In this document: one piece after another, positions 10,386 to 20,203 of the stretch | Layout: each line of letters starts with the position of its first letter | Position numbering within the stretch: the stretch's first letter is position 1 | Assembly: GCF_001553785.1 (NCBI RefSeq) | Contig: NZ_LOJP01000001.1 | Coordinates: 2,040,698 to 2,104,697 of the forward strand | DNA from: Actinoplanes sp. TFC3 | GTDB lineage: Bacteria > Actinomycetota > Actinomycetes > Mycobacteriales > Micromonosporaceae | DNA: 64,000 nt | Direction: 5' to 3' | Made by a program: the position numbers and the translations under genes | Notes under the pieces: generated by a model | Databases searched by the model: none | Told to the model about the DNA's origin: nothing | The model's input: only the letters and a program-made list of their open reading frames with translations

Positions 10386-11185
10386 AGCCGGGCCACGTCG
10401 TCGTCCCCGGCGGACAGGAACACCAGGTCATCACCCTCCTGCAGGGACCGCCGGGCGAGGTTGGCGGTCAACTGTGACGCATATCCCCGGCGCCGCGCGG
10501 AGGGCAGCGTGGCCACCCCCACCACCTCGGCCACGCCGTCGACACGCTGCACCGACCCGCAGGCCACAATGCCCTCGGCCGCCGACTCCACCACCGCGCT
10601 GATCATCCGGCCCGACGCGTGCCGGCGGCGCTGATCGGCGACAAGTTGCTCGCCGGGGGTGGGCACGGCGTCACGCTGAGCCGGTCCCGCCGGTTCCAGG
10701 ATCAGAGTGCCCGCGGTGGACGTGGCCGGCGTGGTTGCGGGCGCGCCGAACCCCAGCCGTCCCACAGCCCGGGACGCGGCCACATCCGCAGCGAACCGAT
10801 CTGCCGCGGGATCCAGGAAGCGGATCGTGGCGCCCGGCACCGGCAGATCCGGTACGAGCGCAGCCCGGTCCAGCACCAGCAGCGGCGCGAGCAGCACGTC
10901 AAGCCCGGCCGAGCGGGCCACGGCGAGCAGGTCGGGAGTCGTCTCGTGAACCCACTCGAACTCTTCGGGCGCCTCGGCCTCTCGTTGCCGGGCCCGGACG
11001 GCAGTAACATCAGCGGCGGACGGCGTCTGCCCACCCAGCTTGGGCCGTGCGTAGTAGGGCCACCCAGCTCCCTGCCGGACAAACAGCACGAACTCCCCGA
11101 TATCCTCCGCTACCGCGGCGTCACGGGGCACGGCATCGTAGAAACGCTCCAGCCGGGGGAAGATGTCGGTACCCTCTAGCGCCAC
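10310..11185 (-). CDS. GNAT-family N-acetyltransferase
   Basis: A 291-residue protein whose C-terminal part (about residues 190-285) is a GNAT fold: SAVVESAAEGIVACGSV, then VGVATLPSARRRGYASQLT, the acetyl-CoA loop (R-R-x-G-Y-A), and LFLS-like beta strands ending in YSKVGFRRLG. The N-terminal half resembles the degenerate first domain of tandem GNAT proteins. The GTG start at 11185 begins MALEGTDIFP. The acceptor is unknown. It is divergent from gltB across 130 bases. Confidence 0.8.
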   Translation of the reverse strand: MALEGTDIFPRLERFYDAVPRDAAVAEDIGEFVLFVRQGAGWPYYARPKLGGQTPSAADVTAVRARQREAEAPEEFEWVHETTPDLLAVARSAGLDVLLAPLLVLDRAALVPDLPVPGATIRFLDPAADRFAADVAASRAVGRLGFGAPATTPATSTAGTLILEPAGPAQRDAVPTPGEQLVADQRRRHASGRMISAVVESAAEGIVACGSVQRVDGVAEVVGVATLPSARRRGYASQLTANLARRSLQEGDDLVFLSAGDDDVARLYSKVGFRRLGTACIGSPASSAALG

Positions 11186-11315
11186 CGCGCGAGACTACCG
11201 AACCCGGGCCGCCACAGTGTGATCTATCCGCACCTGGCGGAGATCGGCGACGGCTAACGTAGTATCGAGTGACTTTGCAGGGCCGACGTCGTCCCGACCT
11301 GAAACGGAAACACGA

Positions 11316-14300
11316 GTGACGATCGGAGGCCCGGTGGCTTTTCCGCACCCCCAGGGGCTTTACGACCCGACCACCGAGCGCGACGCATGCGGCGTCGCGT
11401 TCGTCGCTGATCTGCACGGTCGCCGCTCGCATAACGTGGTCGCCCAGGGCCTGTCGGCCCTGATCCGGCTGGACCACCGCGGTGCCCGGGGCGCCGAGTT
11501 CAACACCGGTGACGGCGCCGGCATCATGATCCAGGTGCCGGACGCGTTCCTGCGCGCGGTGACCGATTTCGAGCTGCCCGCGGTGGGCTCGTACGCGACC
11601 GGCCTGGTGTTCCTGCCGACCGACGCCTCTGACGCCGCCCGCGCGATCGCGGTGTTCGAGAAGTACGCGCTCGTGGAGGGCGCGGAGATCCTGGGCTGGC
11701 GCGACGTACCGGTCGACCCGTCCGGGCTGGGCGAGACCGCCGAGGCTGCCCGCCCGGCCATCAAGCAGGTCTTCCTCGCCGCGCACCGGCTCACCGGCAC
11801 TCCCACCGGCCCGGCCGGCGCACCGCTCAGCGGCCAGGAACTCGACGTGGTCGCGTTCTGCGTGCGCAAGCAGGCCGAGCGGGAGTCCTCGCAGCGCGGC
11901 ATCGGGGCCTACTTCCCGTCGCTGTCCTCGCGCACCATCACCTACAAGGGCATGCTCACCCCCGACCAGCTACCCGAGTTCTTCCCCGACCTGAGCGACG
12001 AGCGCATCGACAGCGCGATCGCCCTGGTGCACTCGCGGTTCTCCACGAACACGTTCCCGTCGTGGCCGCTGGCCCACCCGTACCGGTTCATTGCCCACAA
12101 CGGTGAGATCAACACCATCCGCGGTAACAAGAACTGGATGGCCGCCCGCGAGGCGCTGCTGGCCTCGCCGCAGGTGCCGGGCTCCCTCAAGCGGCTGTTC
12201 CCGATCTGCACGCCCGAGGCGAGTGACTCGGCGAACTTCGACGCCGTGCTGGAACTGCTGCACCTGGCCGGGCGCAGCCTGCCGCACGCGGTGCTGATGA
12301 TGATCCCCGAGGCGTGGGAGAACGACCCGGGCATGGATCCGGCGCGGCGCGCGTTCTACCGCTTCCACGCCAGCCTGATGGAGCCGTGGGACGGCCCCGC
12401 CTCGGTGGCGTTCACCGACGGCACCATCATCGGCGCGGTCCTGGACCGCAACGGCCTGCGCCCGGGCCGCTGGTGGCACACCAGCGACGGCCTGGTCGTG
12501 CTGGGCTCCGAGGCCGGCGTGCTCGACCTCGACCCGGCCGCCGTGGTGGCCAAGGGCCGGCTGCAGCCGGGCCGGATGTTCCTGGTCGACACCGAGGCCG
12601 GGCGCATCGTGCACGACGACGAGATCAAGGCCGAGCTGGCCGCCGCCGAGCCCTACGAAGAGTGGCTGCACGCGGGGCTCATGAAGCTCGAGGACTTGCC
12701 GCCGCGCGAGCACATCATCTACACCCACGACTCGGTCATGCGCCGTCAGCAGATCTTCGGCTACACCGAGGAGGAGCTGAAGATCCTGGTCGCGCCGATG
12801 GCGCGGGCCGGCGCGGAGCCGCTGGGCTCGATGGGCACCGACACGCCGATCTCGCCGCTGTCGACCCGCCCGCGGCTGCTGTTCGACTACTTCCACCAGC
12901 TGTTCGCCCAGGTCACCAACCCGCCGCTGGACGCCATCCGCGAGGAGCTGGTGACCAGCCTGGCGATGACCATCGGGCCCGAGGGCAACCTGCTGGCCCC
13001 CGGCCCGGCCAGCTGCCGGCAGATCGTGCTGTCCAACCCGATCCTGGACAACGACGAGCTGGCCAAGCTGCTCAGCATCGACGAGGACGGCGACCTGCCC
13101 GGCTTCAAGGCGGTGCGGGTCTCCGGGCTCTACCCGCTGCGCGAGGGCGCCCAGGGCATCAAGGCGCGCCTGACCCAGATCTGCCGGCACGTGTCGGAGG
13201 CCATCGAGGACGGTGTGCGCATCCTGGTGCTCTCCGACCGCGACTCCACCGCCGACCTCGCCCCGATCCCGTCGCTGCTGCTCACCGCCGCGGTGCACCA
13301 GCACCTGGTGCGGGAGCAGACCCGCACGCAGGTGGCGCTCGTGGTGGAGAGCGGCGACTGCCGGGAGGTGCACCACGCGGCAGTGCTGATCGGGTACGGC
13401 GCCGCGGCGGTCAACCCGTACCTGGCCTTCGAAAGCGTCGACGACCTGATCGCGACCGGCCCGCTGGCCGGGATGGAGTCGCAGAAGGCGGTCCGCAACT
13501 ACGTCAAGGCGCTCGGCAAGGGCGTGCTGAAGATCATGTCCAAGATGGGCATCTCGACGGTGTCGTCGTACTGCGGCGCGCAGGTGTTCGAGGCGGTCGG
13601 CCTGGACAACAAGCTGCTGCAGCGCTACTTCGCCGGCACCTCCGGGCGCATCGGCGGCTCCGGGCTGGCCGAGATCCACGCCGAGGTCGCCGCGCGCCAC
13701 GCCAAGGCGTACCCGTCCAACCCGGCCGAGCGCAGCCACCGCCGCCTCGAGGTCGGCGGCGAGTACCAGTGGCGCCGCGAGGGCGAGGTGCACCTGTTCA
13801 ACCCCGAGACGGTGTTCCTGCTGCAGCACGCCACCCGCAGCAAGCAGTACGACGTGTTCCAGCAGTACACGGCCAAGGTCGACGGGCTCGCCGAGGAGGC
13901 CGGCTCGCTGCGCGGGCTGTTCCGCTTCAAGTCCGGGCGCACCGCGGTGCCGCTGGAGGAGGTGGAGCCGGCCTCGGAGATCGTCAAGCGCTTCGCCACC
14001 GGCGCGATGTCGTACGGGTCGATCTCGGCGGAGTCGCACGAGACCCTGGCCATCGCGATGAACCGCCTCGGCGGCAAGTCCAACACCGGCGAGGGCGGCG
14101 AGGACGTCGAGCGGCTGTACGACCCCGCGCGGCGCTCCAGCGTCAAGCAGATCGCCTCGGGACGCTTCGGGGTGACCGCCGAATACCTGGTCAACGCCGA
14201 TGACCTGCAGATCAAGATGGCGCAGGGCGCGAAGCCGGGCGAGGGCGGGCAGCTACCGGGCAACAAGGTGTGGCCGTGGATCGCCAAGACCCGCCACGCC

Positions 14301-15887
14301 ACCCCCGGCGTGGGGCTCATCTCACCGCCGCCGCACCACGACATCTACTCCATCGAGGACCTGGCCCAGCTGGTCCACGACCTGAAGAACGTCAACCCCG
14401 CTGCGCGCGTACACGTCAAACTGGTCTCCGAAATCGGCGTCGGCACCGTCGCCGCGGGCGTGGCCAAGCTCAAGGCCGACGTGATCCTGATCTCCGGGCA
14501 CGACGGCGGGACCGGCGCCTCGCCGCTGAACTCGCTCAAGCACGCCGGCTCGCCGTGGGAGCTCGGCCTGGCCGAGGCTCAGCAGACGCTGCTGCTCAAC
14601 AAGCTGCGCGACCGGGTCACCGTGCAGGTCGACGGTCAGCTCAAGACCGGCCGCGATGTGATCATCGCGGCGTTGCTGGGCGCCGAGGAGTTCGGCTTTG
14701 CCACCGCGCCGCTGATCGTCTCGGGCTGCATCATGATGCGCGTCTGCCACCTGGACACCTGCCCGGTGGGCATCGCCACCCAGAACCCGGTGCTGCGCGA
14801 GCGCTACACCGGCAAGCCCGAGTTCGTCGAGAACTTCTTCCGGTTCCTGGCCGAGGAGGTCCGCGGCTACCTGGCCGAGCTGGGCTTCCGCAGCATCGAC
14901 GAGGCGATCGGGCACGCCGAGGTGCTCGACGTGGTGCCCGCGGTCAAGCACTGGAAGGCCAAGGGGCTCGACCTGGGCCCGGTGCTGTTCGTCCCCGAGC
15001 TGCCCGCGGGCGCGGCCCGGCGCGGCATCGTTGCGCAGGACCACGGCCTGGACAAGGCGCTGGACAACGAGCTGATCGCGCTGGCCCAGCCCGCGCTCAC
15101 CGATGGTCACCAGGTCCGCGCGGAGGTGGCGGTGCGTAACGACCACCGCAGCGTGGGCGCGATGCTCGGCGGCGAGGTCACCAGGCGCTACGGCGGCAAC
15201 GGCCTGCCCGACGACACCATCGCGTTCACCCTGCGCGGCACCGGTGGCCAGTCGTTCGGCGCCTTCCTGCCGCGCGGGGTCACGCTGCGCCTGATCGGCG
15301 ACACCAACGACTACGTCGCCAAGGGTCTGTCCGGTGGGCGCGTGGCGATCCGCCCGGACGAGGACGCCCCGTTCGTGGCCGAGGAAAACATCATTGCGGG
15401 CAACACCATCCTGTACGGGGCCACGGCCGGCGAGCTCTACCTGCGCGGGCGCGCCGGTGAGCGGTTCGCGGTGCGCAACTCCGGCGCCTCGGCGGTCGTC
15501 GAGGGCGTCGGCGACCACGGCCTGGAGTACATGACCGGTGGCGTCGTGGTGGTGCTCGGCCCGGTTGGGCGCAACCTCGCCGCGGGCATGAGCGGCGGCA
15601 CCGCGTTCGTGCTCAACCTCGACCCCGCCAAGGTCAACCCGGAGCTGGTGGACCTGGCCCCGCTGACCACCGAGGAGCAGCAGGTGCTGCACCGGCTGGT
15701 GACCAGCCATCTCGAGGAAACCGGCTCGGCGGTCGCCGAGCGGGTGCTCAACGAGTGGCCGGTGGCGGTGGCGGAGTTCACCGCCGTCGTACCGCGCGAC
15801 TACAAGCGCGTGATGGAACTGATAAAGACCGCCGAGGCTGCCGGTCGCGACGTCGACGAGGCGGTTATGGGGGTCACCCGTGCCTGA
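11316..15887 (+). CDS. gltB: Glutamate synthase (NADPH) large subunit
   Basis: Makes glutamate from glutamine and 2-oxoglutarate; the 1523-residue size is standard. After a short propeptide the mature N-terminus is the glutaminase nucleophile Cys25 in DACGVAF. The FMN-binding synthase domain follows ([20 protein letters not shown]), then the [3Fe-4S] cysteines C1138, C1144 and C1149, and the C-terminal GXGXG beta-helix domain. The start is ambiguous: GTG 11316, or an in-frame GTG at 11334 with CGGAGG just before it. It overlaps gltD by eight bases, giving coupled synthesis of the two subunits. Confidence 0.97.
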   Translation: MTIGGPVAFPHPQGLYDPTTERDACGVAFVADLHGRRSHNVVAQGLSALIRLDHRGARGAEFNTGDGAGIMIQVPDAFLRAVTDFELPAVGSYATGLVFLPTDASDAARAIAVFEKYALVEGAEILGWRDVPVDPSGLGETAEAARPAIKQVFLAAHRLTGTPTGPAGAPLSGQELDVVAFCVRKQAERESSQRGIGAYFPSLSSRTITYKGMLTPDQLPEFFPDLSDERIDSAIALVHSRFSTNTFPSWPLAHPYRFIAHNGEINTIRGNKNWMAAREALLASPQVPGSLKRLFPICTPEASDSANFDAVLELLHLAGRSLPHAVLMMIPEAWENDPGMDPARRAFYRFHASLMEPWDGPASVAFTDGTIIGAVLDRNGLRPGRWWHTSDGLVVLGSEAGVLDLDPAAVVAKGRLQPGRMFLVDTEAGRIVHDDEIKAELAAAEPYEEWLHAGLMKLEDLPPREHIIYTHDSVMRRQQIFGYTEEELKILVAPMARAGAEPLGSMGTDTPISPLSTRPRLLFDYFHQLFAQVTNPPLDAIREELVTSLAMTIGPEGNLLAPGPASCRQIVLSNPILDNDELAKLLSIDEDGDLPGFKAVRVSGLYPLREGAQGIKARLTQICRHVSEAIEDGVRILVLSDRDSTADLAPIPSLLLTAAVHQHLVREQTRTQVALVVESGDCREVHHAAVLIGYGAAAVNPYLAFESVDDLIATGPLAGMESQKAVRNYVKALGKGVLKIMSKMGISTVSSYCGAQVFEAVGLDNKLLQRYFAGTSGRIGGSGLAEIHAEVAARHAKAYPSNPAERSHRRLEVGGEYQWRREGEVHLFNPETVFLLQHATRSKQYDVFQQYTAKVDGLAEEAGSLRGLFRFKSGRTAVPLEEVEPASEIVKRFATGAMSYGSISAESHETLAIAMNRLGGKSNTGEGGEDVERLYDPARRSSVKQIASGRFGVTAEYLVNADDLQIKMAQGAKPGEGGQLPGNKVWPWIAKTRHATPGVGLISPPPHHDIYSIEDLAQLVHDLKNVNPAARVHVKLVSEIGVGTVAAGVAKLKADVILISGHDGGTGASPLNSLKHAGSPWELGLAEAQQTLLLNKLRDRVTVQVDGQLKTGRDVIIAALLGAEEFGFATAPLIVSGCIMMRVCHLDTCPVGIATQNPVLRERYTGKPEFVENFFRFLAEEVRGYLAELGFRSIDEAIGHAEVLDVVPAVKHWKAKGLDLGPVLFVPELPAGAARRGIVAQDHGLDKALDNELIALAQPALTDGHQVRAEVAVRNDHRSVGAMLGGEVTRRYGGNGLPDDTIAFTLRGTGGQSFGAFLPRGVTLRLIGDTNDYVAKGLSGGRVAIRPDEDAPFVAEENIIAGNTILYGATAGELYLRGRAGERFAVRNSGASAVVEGVGDHGLEYMTGGVVVVLGPVGRNLAAGMSGGTAFVLNLDPAKVNPELVDLAPLTTEEQQVLHRLVTSHLEETGSAVAERVLNEWPVAVAEFTAVVPRDYKRVMELIKTAEAAGRDVDEAVMGVTRA

Positions 15888-17358
15888 TCCGAACGGTTTC
15901 CTGCGCTACGAGCGGCAGCTTCCCAAGCGCCGTCCGGTGCCGGTGCGCATCCGCGACTGGCAGGAGGTGTACCCGCCGGCCGGCGAGGAACTCATCCGCG
16001 ACCAGGCCACCCGGTGCATGGACTGCGGCATCCCGTTCTGTCACGAGGGCTGCCCGCTGGGCAACCGCATCCCCGACTGGAACGACCTGGTGCGCACCGG
16101 GGCGTGGGAGGCAGCCGCGGAAAGCCTGCACGCGACCAACAACTTCCCGGAGTTCACCGGCCGGTTGTGCCCCGCGCCCTGCGAGGCGGCCTGCGTGCTC
16201 GGCATCGCCGACGACGCGGTCACCATCAAACAGGTCGAGGTGGAGATCGCCAACCACGCGTTCGACCTCGGCTACGTCAAGGCGCAGCCGCCGGCCACCA
16301 GGTCCGGCAAGTCGGTGGCCGTGGTCGGCTCCGGCCCCGCCGGGATGGCGGCGGCCCAGCAGTTGGCCCGCGCCGGGCACACCGTGACGGTCTTCGAACG
16401 CGACGACCGCATCGGCGGGCTGCTGCGCTACGGCATCCCGGACTTCAAGCTGGAGAAGGAGCGCATCGACGCGCGCATGGCCCAGATGGCGGCCGAGGGC
16501 GTGGAGTTCCGCACCGGCGTGAACGTCGGCGTCGACATCAGCGCCGAGCAGTTGCGCGCGCAGTACGACGCGGTGCTGCTGACCTGCGGCGCCCTGGCCG
16601 GGCGTGACACCACCGGCACCCCCGGGCGTGCGCTCAACGGCGTGCACCTGGCCATGGACCACCTGGTTCCGGCCAACCGCGTGGCCGCCGGGCTGCAACC
16701 GGCCCCCGAAATCGACGCGGCCGGCAAGCACGTGGTGATCATCGGCGGTGGCGACACCGGCGCGGACTGCCTCGGCGTGGCCCACCGCCAGGGCGCGGCC
16801 AACGTCATCCAGCTCGACCAGTACCCGCTGCCCTCGGACACCCGCATCGCCGGGCTGCACCCGTGGCCCACCTGGCCGGTCATCCTGCGCAACTACCCGG
16901 CCCACGAGGAGGGCGGGGAGCGCGTCTTCGGCGTCGCCGTGCAGGAATTCGTCGACGACGGCGCCGGCAACGTGGTCGCCGTGCGCATCGCCGAGGTCGT
17001 CGTCGAACGGATCAACGGCGTCCGCACGGTCACGATCACCCCCGGTTCGGAGCGCGACCTGCGCGCCGACCTGGTCCTTCTGGCCATCGGATTCGAGGGT
17101 ACGGAAAAGCAGCCGCTCCTCGAGCAGTTCGGGGTCACCCGTAACCCGCGCGGAGCCATCGACGCCGACCAGACCTGGCAGACCTCGGCCCCCGGGGTGT
17201 TCGTGGCAGGCGACATGCACCGCGGCGCCTCGCTGATCGTATGGGCGATCGCCGAGGGCCGCGCCGCTGCCGCCGCCATCCACACCTACCTCGGCGCGTA
17301 CGGCGAGCTGCCCGCCCCCGTACGCCCGACCTCGCAGCCGCTGGCAGCGATCCGCTGA
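15880..17358 (+). CDS. gltD: Glutamate synthase (NADPH) small subunit
   Basis: Supplies electrons from NADPH to GltB. Residues about 45-60 and 90-110 carry the two iron-sulfur cysteine clusters ([13 protein letters not shown] and CPAPCEAAC). An FAD fold ([13 protein letters not shown]) and an NADPH fold ([13 protein letters not shown]) follow. The length of 492 residues is typical. The GTG at 15880 lies inside the end of gltB. A strong inverted repeat directly after the stop ends the transcript. Confidence 0.97.
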   Translation: MPDPNGFLRYERQLPKRRPVPVRIRDWQEVYPPAGEELIRDQATRCMDCGIPFCHEGCPLGNRIPDWNDLVRTGAWEAAAESLHATNNFPEFTGRLCPAPCEAACVLGIADDAVTIKQVEVEIANHAFDLGYVKAQPPATRSGKSVAVVGSGPAGMAAAQQLARAGHTVTVFERDDRIGGLLRYGIPDFKLEKERIDARMAQMAAEGVEFRTGVNVGVDISAEQLRAQYDAVLLTCGALAGRDTTGTPGRALNGVHLAMDHLVPANRVAAGLQPAPEIDAAGKHVVIIGGGDTGADCLGVAHRQGAANVIQLDQYPLPSDTRIAGLHPWPTWPVILRNYPAHEEGGERVFGVAVQEFVDDGAGNVVAVRIAEVVVERINGVRTVTITPGSERDLRADLVLLAIGFEGTEKQPLLEQFGVTRNPRGAIDADQTWQTSAPGVFVAGDMHRGASLIVWAIAEGRAAAAAIHTYLGAYGELPAPVRPTSQPLAAIR

Positions 17359-17359
17359 C

Positions 17360-17398
17360 CCCCGTGCGGGGCGGCCGCTACGGCCGTCCCGCACGGGG
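17360..17398. terminator. Bidirectional hairpin terminator after gltD
   Basis: CCCCGTGCGGG at 17360-17370 is perfectly repeated inverted as CCCGCACGGGG at 17388-17398, with further GC-rich pairing inside the loop. It starts two bases after the gltD stop and covers the last codons of the convergent small gene, so it can serve both strands. There is no T-tract, which is common in this GC range. Confidence 0.8.
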
Positions 17399-17614
17399 TT
17401 CGACCTTGTCCGCCGGGACGCCGGTGAACTGCAGGAAGTGCTCGATGGCCGTCGCGGGGTCGTCCTCGTTGCGGGCGAGCAGCGTGAACGACTCGGGCGA
17501 GTCCACCGGCCCGATAACTGCCACCGTCTCCCCGGAACGCAACTCCATCAGCGGGATCTTGCCGGCACCCAACGGCAGTTGATCGCATCTCTTCACCCGG
17601 CCCCGCAACTGCAT
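17378..17614 (-). CDS. Small hypothetical protein, 78 residues, start uncertain
   Basis: The frame encodes a soluble protein (MQLRGRVKRCDQLPL, then GETVAVIGPVDSPESF) of no recognised family. Coding character continues about 27 codons upstream of the ATG at 17614, back to a TAG, without an ATG or GTG. A strong GGAGGAGG lies upstream of a CTG at about 17662, so a CTG start or a lost start codon is possible. It is convergent with gltD and shares its terminator; pyk lies on the other side in the opposite direction. Confidence 0.45.
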   Translation of the reverse strand: MQLRGRVKRCDQLPLGAGKIPLMELRSGETVAVIGPVDSPESFTLLARNEDDPATAIEHFLQFTGVPADKVEPRAGRP

Positions 17615-17864
17615 CTGCGACAGGGCGATCCGGGCGATTGCCTGGTCCAGGACGACCTCCTCCCGGCTGCTGACCGGAATCCTGGTCAGTGATCGCTACC
17701 TTTGCACTGTCGCTCCGCCGGGGGTTGATGGTCTGCGCCGGGTGAAGGTCGGCGCCCGATAAGCTGCAGACGTATCGCGGTCGCTGACGCCCGCACGTCA
17801 CCCCGCACCTCACCACCTCGACGGGGGTCGGCCGGCGGGCCGATCCGAGAGAGAGACTAGCCTG

Positions 17865-19301
17865 ATGGCCGTGACACGCCGCGCAAAGATTGTTTGCACC
17901 ATGGGTCCCGCCACCGCCTCCCCCGAGCGCATGCTCGGTCTGGTCGAGGCCGGCATGGACGTTGCCCGCATGAACTTCAGCCACGGCAGCCACGAGGACC
18001 ACCAGAAGGTCTACGACCTGGTCCGCTCTGCCGCCAAGCAGACCGGCCGCGCCGTCGCCGTCCTCGCGGACCTGCAGGGCCCGAAGATCCGCCTCGGCCG
18101 CTTCGCCAACGGCCCGCACGTGTGGAACACCGGCGACGTCGTGACCATCACCAGCGACGACCTGCCCGGCACCCCCGACCGGGTCTCCTGCACCTACAAG
18201 AAGCTGCCGCAGGAGGTCAAGGTCGGCGACCGCCTGCTGATCGACGACGGCAAGGTCGCCGTCGAGGTCACAGCGGTCGAGGGCAACGACATCCGCTGCC
18301 TGGTCACCGAGGGCGGCCCGGTCTCCAACAACAAGGGCGTCTCGCTGCCCAACGTCGCGGTCAGCGTGCCCGCGATGAGCGACAAGGACGAGGAAGACCT
18401 GCGCTTCGCGCTCGGGCTCGGCGTCGACCTGATCGCCCTCTCGTTCGTCCGCTCGCCCGACGACATGAAGCTCGTCCAGCAGATCATGGCCGAGGAGGGA
18501 CGCACCGTCCCGGTCATCGCCAAGGTCGAGAAGCCCGAGGCGGTCGACCACCTCGAAGCCATCGTGCTGGCCTTCGACGGCGTCATGGTGGCCCGCGGCG
18601 ACCTCGGCGTCGAGCTTCCCCTCGACCAGGTCCCGCTGGTGCAGAAGCGCGCCGTGCAGTTGTGCCGCGAGAACGCCAAGCCGGTCATCGTGGCCACCCA
18701 GATGCTCGACTCGATGATCGAGAACTCCCGCCCCACCCGCGCCGAGGCCTCCGACGTCGCCAACGCGGTCCTCGACGGCGCCGACGCGGTCATGCTCTCC
18801 GGCGAGACCTCGGTCGGCAAATACCCGGTGCTCACCGTCAGCACCATGGCCAAGATCGTGGCCACCACCGAGGGCGGCGACTTCGGCGTACCGGTGCTGC
18901 AGCACGACCCGCGCACCCACAGCGGTGCCCTGACCGTGGCCGCCTCGCGCATCGCCCGCAACATCGGCGCCAAGGCCCTGGTCGCCTTCTCCCAGACCGG
19001 CGACACCGTGCGCCGCCTCAGCCGGCTGCACTGCGAGCTTCCGCTGCTCGCGTTCACCCCGGTTCCCGAGGTCCGCGACCAGCTCGCGCTGTCCTGGGGC
19101 GTGGAGACGTTCCTGACCGATTTCGTGCAGCACACCGACGACATGTTCCGCCAGGTCGACCAGGCGATGCTGGGCCTCGGCCTGGCCAAGCCCGGCGAGT
19201 ACGTGGTCGTCGTGGCCGGCAGCCCGCCCAACGCCCCCGGCTCCACCAACACCCTGCGGGTCCACCAACTAGGCTCGCTCGTCGACCCGAGCACGGTGTG
19301 A
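17865..19301 (+). CDS. pyk: Pyruvate kinase
   Basis: Transfers phosphate from phosphoenolpyruvate to ADP in the last glycolytic step. The 478-residue protein starts with RRAKIVCTMGPAT and shows MDVARMNFSHG, the active-site [11 protein letters not shown] and KPVIVATQMLDSMI, and the C-terminal allosteric domain (VAFSQTGDTVRRLSR). GAGAGAGA lies before the ATG. Its stop overlaps the tesB start (GTGTGA). The pyk-tesB order is also found in mycobacteria. Confidence 0.97.
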   Translation: MAVTRRAKIVCTMGPATASPERMLGLVEAGMDVARMNFSHGSHEDHQKVYDLVRSAAKQTGRAVAVLADLQGPKIRLGRFANGPHVWNTGDVVTITSDDLPGTPDRVSCTYKKLPQEVKVGDRLLIDDGKVAVEVTAVEGNDIRCLVTEGGPVSNNKGVSLPNVAVSVPAMSDKDEEDLRFALGLGVDLIALSFVRSPDDMKLVQQIMAEEGRTVPVIAKVEKPEAVDHLEAIVLAFDGVMVARGDLGVELPLDQVPLVQKRAVQLCRENAKPVIVATQMLDSMIENSRPTRAEASDVANAVLDGADAVMLSGETSVGKYPVLTVSTMAKIVATTEGGDFGVPVLQHDPRTHSGALTVAASRIARNIGAKALVAFSQTGDTVRRLSRLHCELPLLAFTPVPEVRDQLALSWGVETFLTDFVQHTDDMFRQVDQAMLGLGLAKPGEYVVVVAGSPPNAPGSTNTLRVHQLGSLVDPSTV

Positions 19302-20176
19302 CCCTGCCGCCGTCCGGCCAGGCCGCCGTCGACCAGCTGCTTGAGGTTTTCGACCTCAAGCAGCTGGACCACGACCGCTTCCAGGGTGAAAGCCCGCAGG
19401 TGGGAGCGCAACGTGTCTTCGGCGGCCAGGTCGCCGGCCAAGCCCTGGTGGCCGCCGGTCGCACCGTCGACCCGGCCCGCTCGGTGCACAGCCTGCACGG
19501 CTACTTCGTGCGCCCCGGCGACCCCCGCGTCCCGATCACCTTCACGGTGGAGACGATCCGCGACGGCCGCAGCTTCTCGGTCCGCCGCTCCACCGCGGAA
19601 CAACACGGCCAGACGATCTTCTTCATGTCGGCGTCCTTCCAGGTAACCGAGCAGGGCCTCGACCACCACCTCCCGGCGCCCGGGGACATCCCCGCCCCCG
19701 AGGACACGCCCACCATGAGCGACTGGCTGGCCCGCTACCCCGAACGCGAAGCAGCCTTCAAGGCCGGTCCGCAAGCGATCGACGTGCGCTACGTGGGCAC
19801 GCCCGGCTGGGTGCCCCCGGGGGACAGGGCGGCCGCCCAGCAGCAACGGGTCTGGATGCGCATCAACGGCACGCTGCCCGATGACCCGCTGCTGCACGCG
19901 TGCGCTTTGACGTACGCGTCGGATCTTTCTCTGCTGGATTCTGTGCTCTCCAGGCACGGCGAGGTGTGGGGGCCCGGCGGCGTGATCGGGGCCAGCCTGG
20001 ACCACGCGCTGTGGCTGCACCGCCCGTTCCGCGCCGACGAATGGTTCCTGTACGACTGCACGAGCCCGTCAGCTTCGGGAAGCCGCGGGTTGGCGCGCGG
20101 GGCGATGTTCACGCGCGACGGGGTTCACATCGCCAGCGCTGTGCAGGAGGGGCTGCTCCGCAAGATCGGGGGGTGA
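19298..20176 (+). CDS. tesB: Acyl-CoA thioesterase II
   Basis: Hydrolyses acyl-CoA to free fatty acid and CoA. A double hot-dog fold of 292 residues is seen: the N-terminal half has RVFGGQVAGQALVAA and HSLHGYFVRPGD, and the C-terminal half has GASLDHALWLHRPF with the catalytic aspartate, and GSRGLARGAMFTRDG. The GTG at 19298 overlaps the pyk stop; the frame upstream of it is a pyk shadow. It is probably cotranscribed with pyk. Confidence 0.92.
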   Translation: MTLPPSGQAAVDQLLEVFDLKQLDHDRFQGESPQVGAQRVFGGQVAGQALVAAGRTVDPARSVHSLHGYFVRPGDPRVPITFTVETIRDGRSFSVRRSTAEQHGQTIFFMSASFQVTEQGLDHHLPAPGDIPAPEDTPTMSDWLARYPEREAAFKAGPQAIDVRYVGTPGWVPPGDRAAAQQQRVWMRINGTLPDDPLLHACALTYASDLSLLDSVLSRHGEVWGPGGVIGASLDHALWLHRPFRADEWFLYDCTSPSASGSRGLARGAMFTRDGVHIASAVQEGLLRKIGG

Positions 20177-20203
20177 TCCTCGTGCTTGCGCCGCTGCGCT
20201 GTC

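Noticed and set aside
11970..14039. Long minus-strand open frame opposite gltB
   Set aside because: Composition is His/Arg/Val/Asp-rich, as expected for antisense of a GC-rich gene, and it contains no domain.
17286..19268. Long minus-strand open frame opposite pyk
   Set aside because: It is antisense to a clearly conserved gene and arises from the high GC content; no motif is seen.
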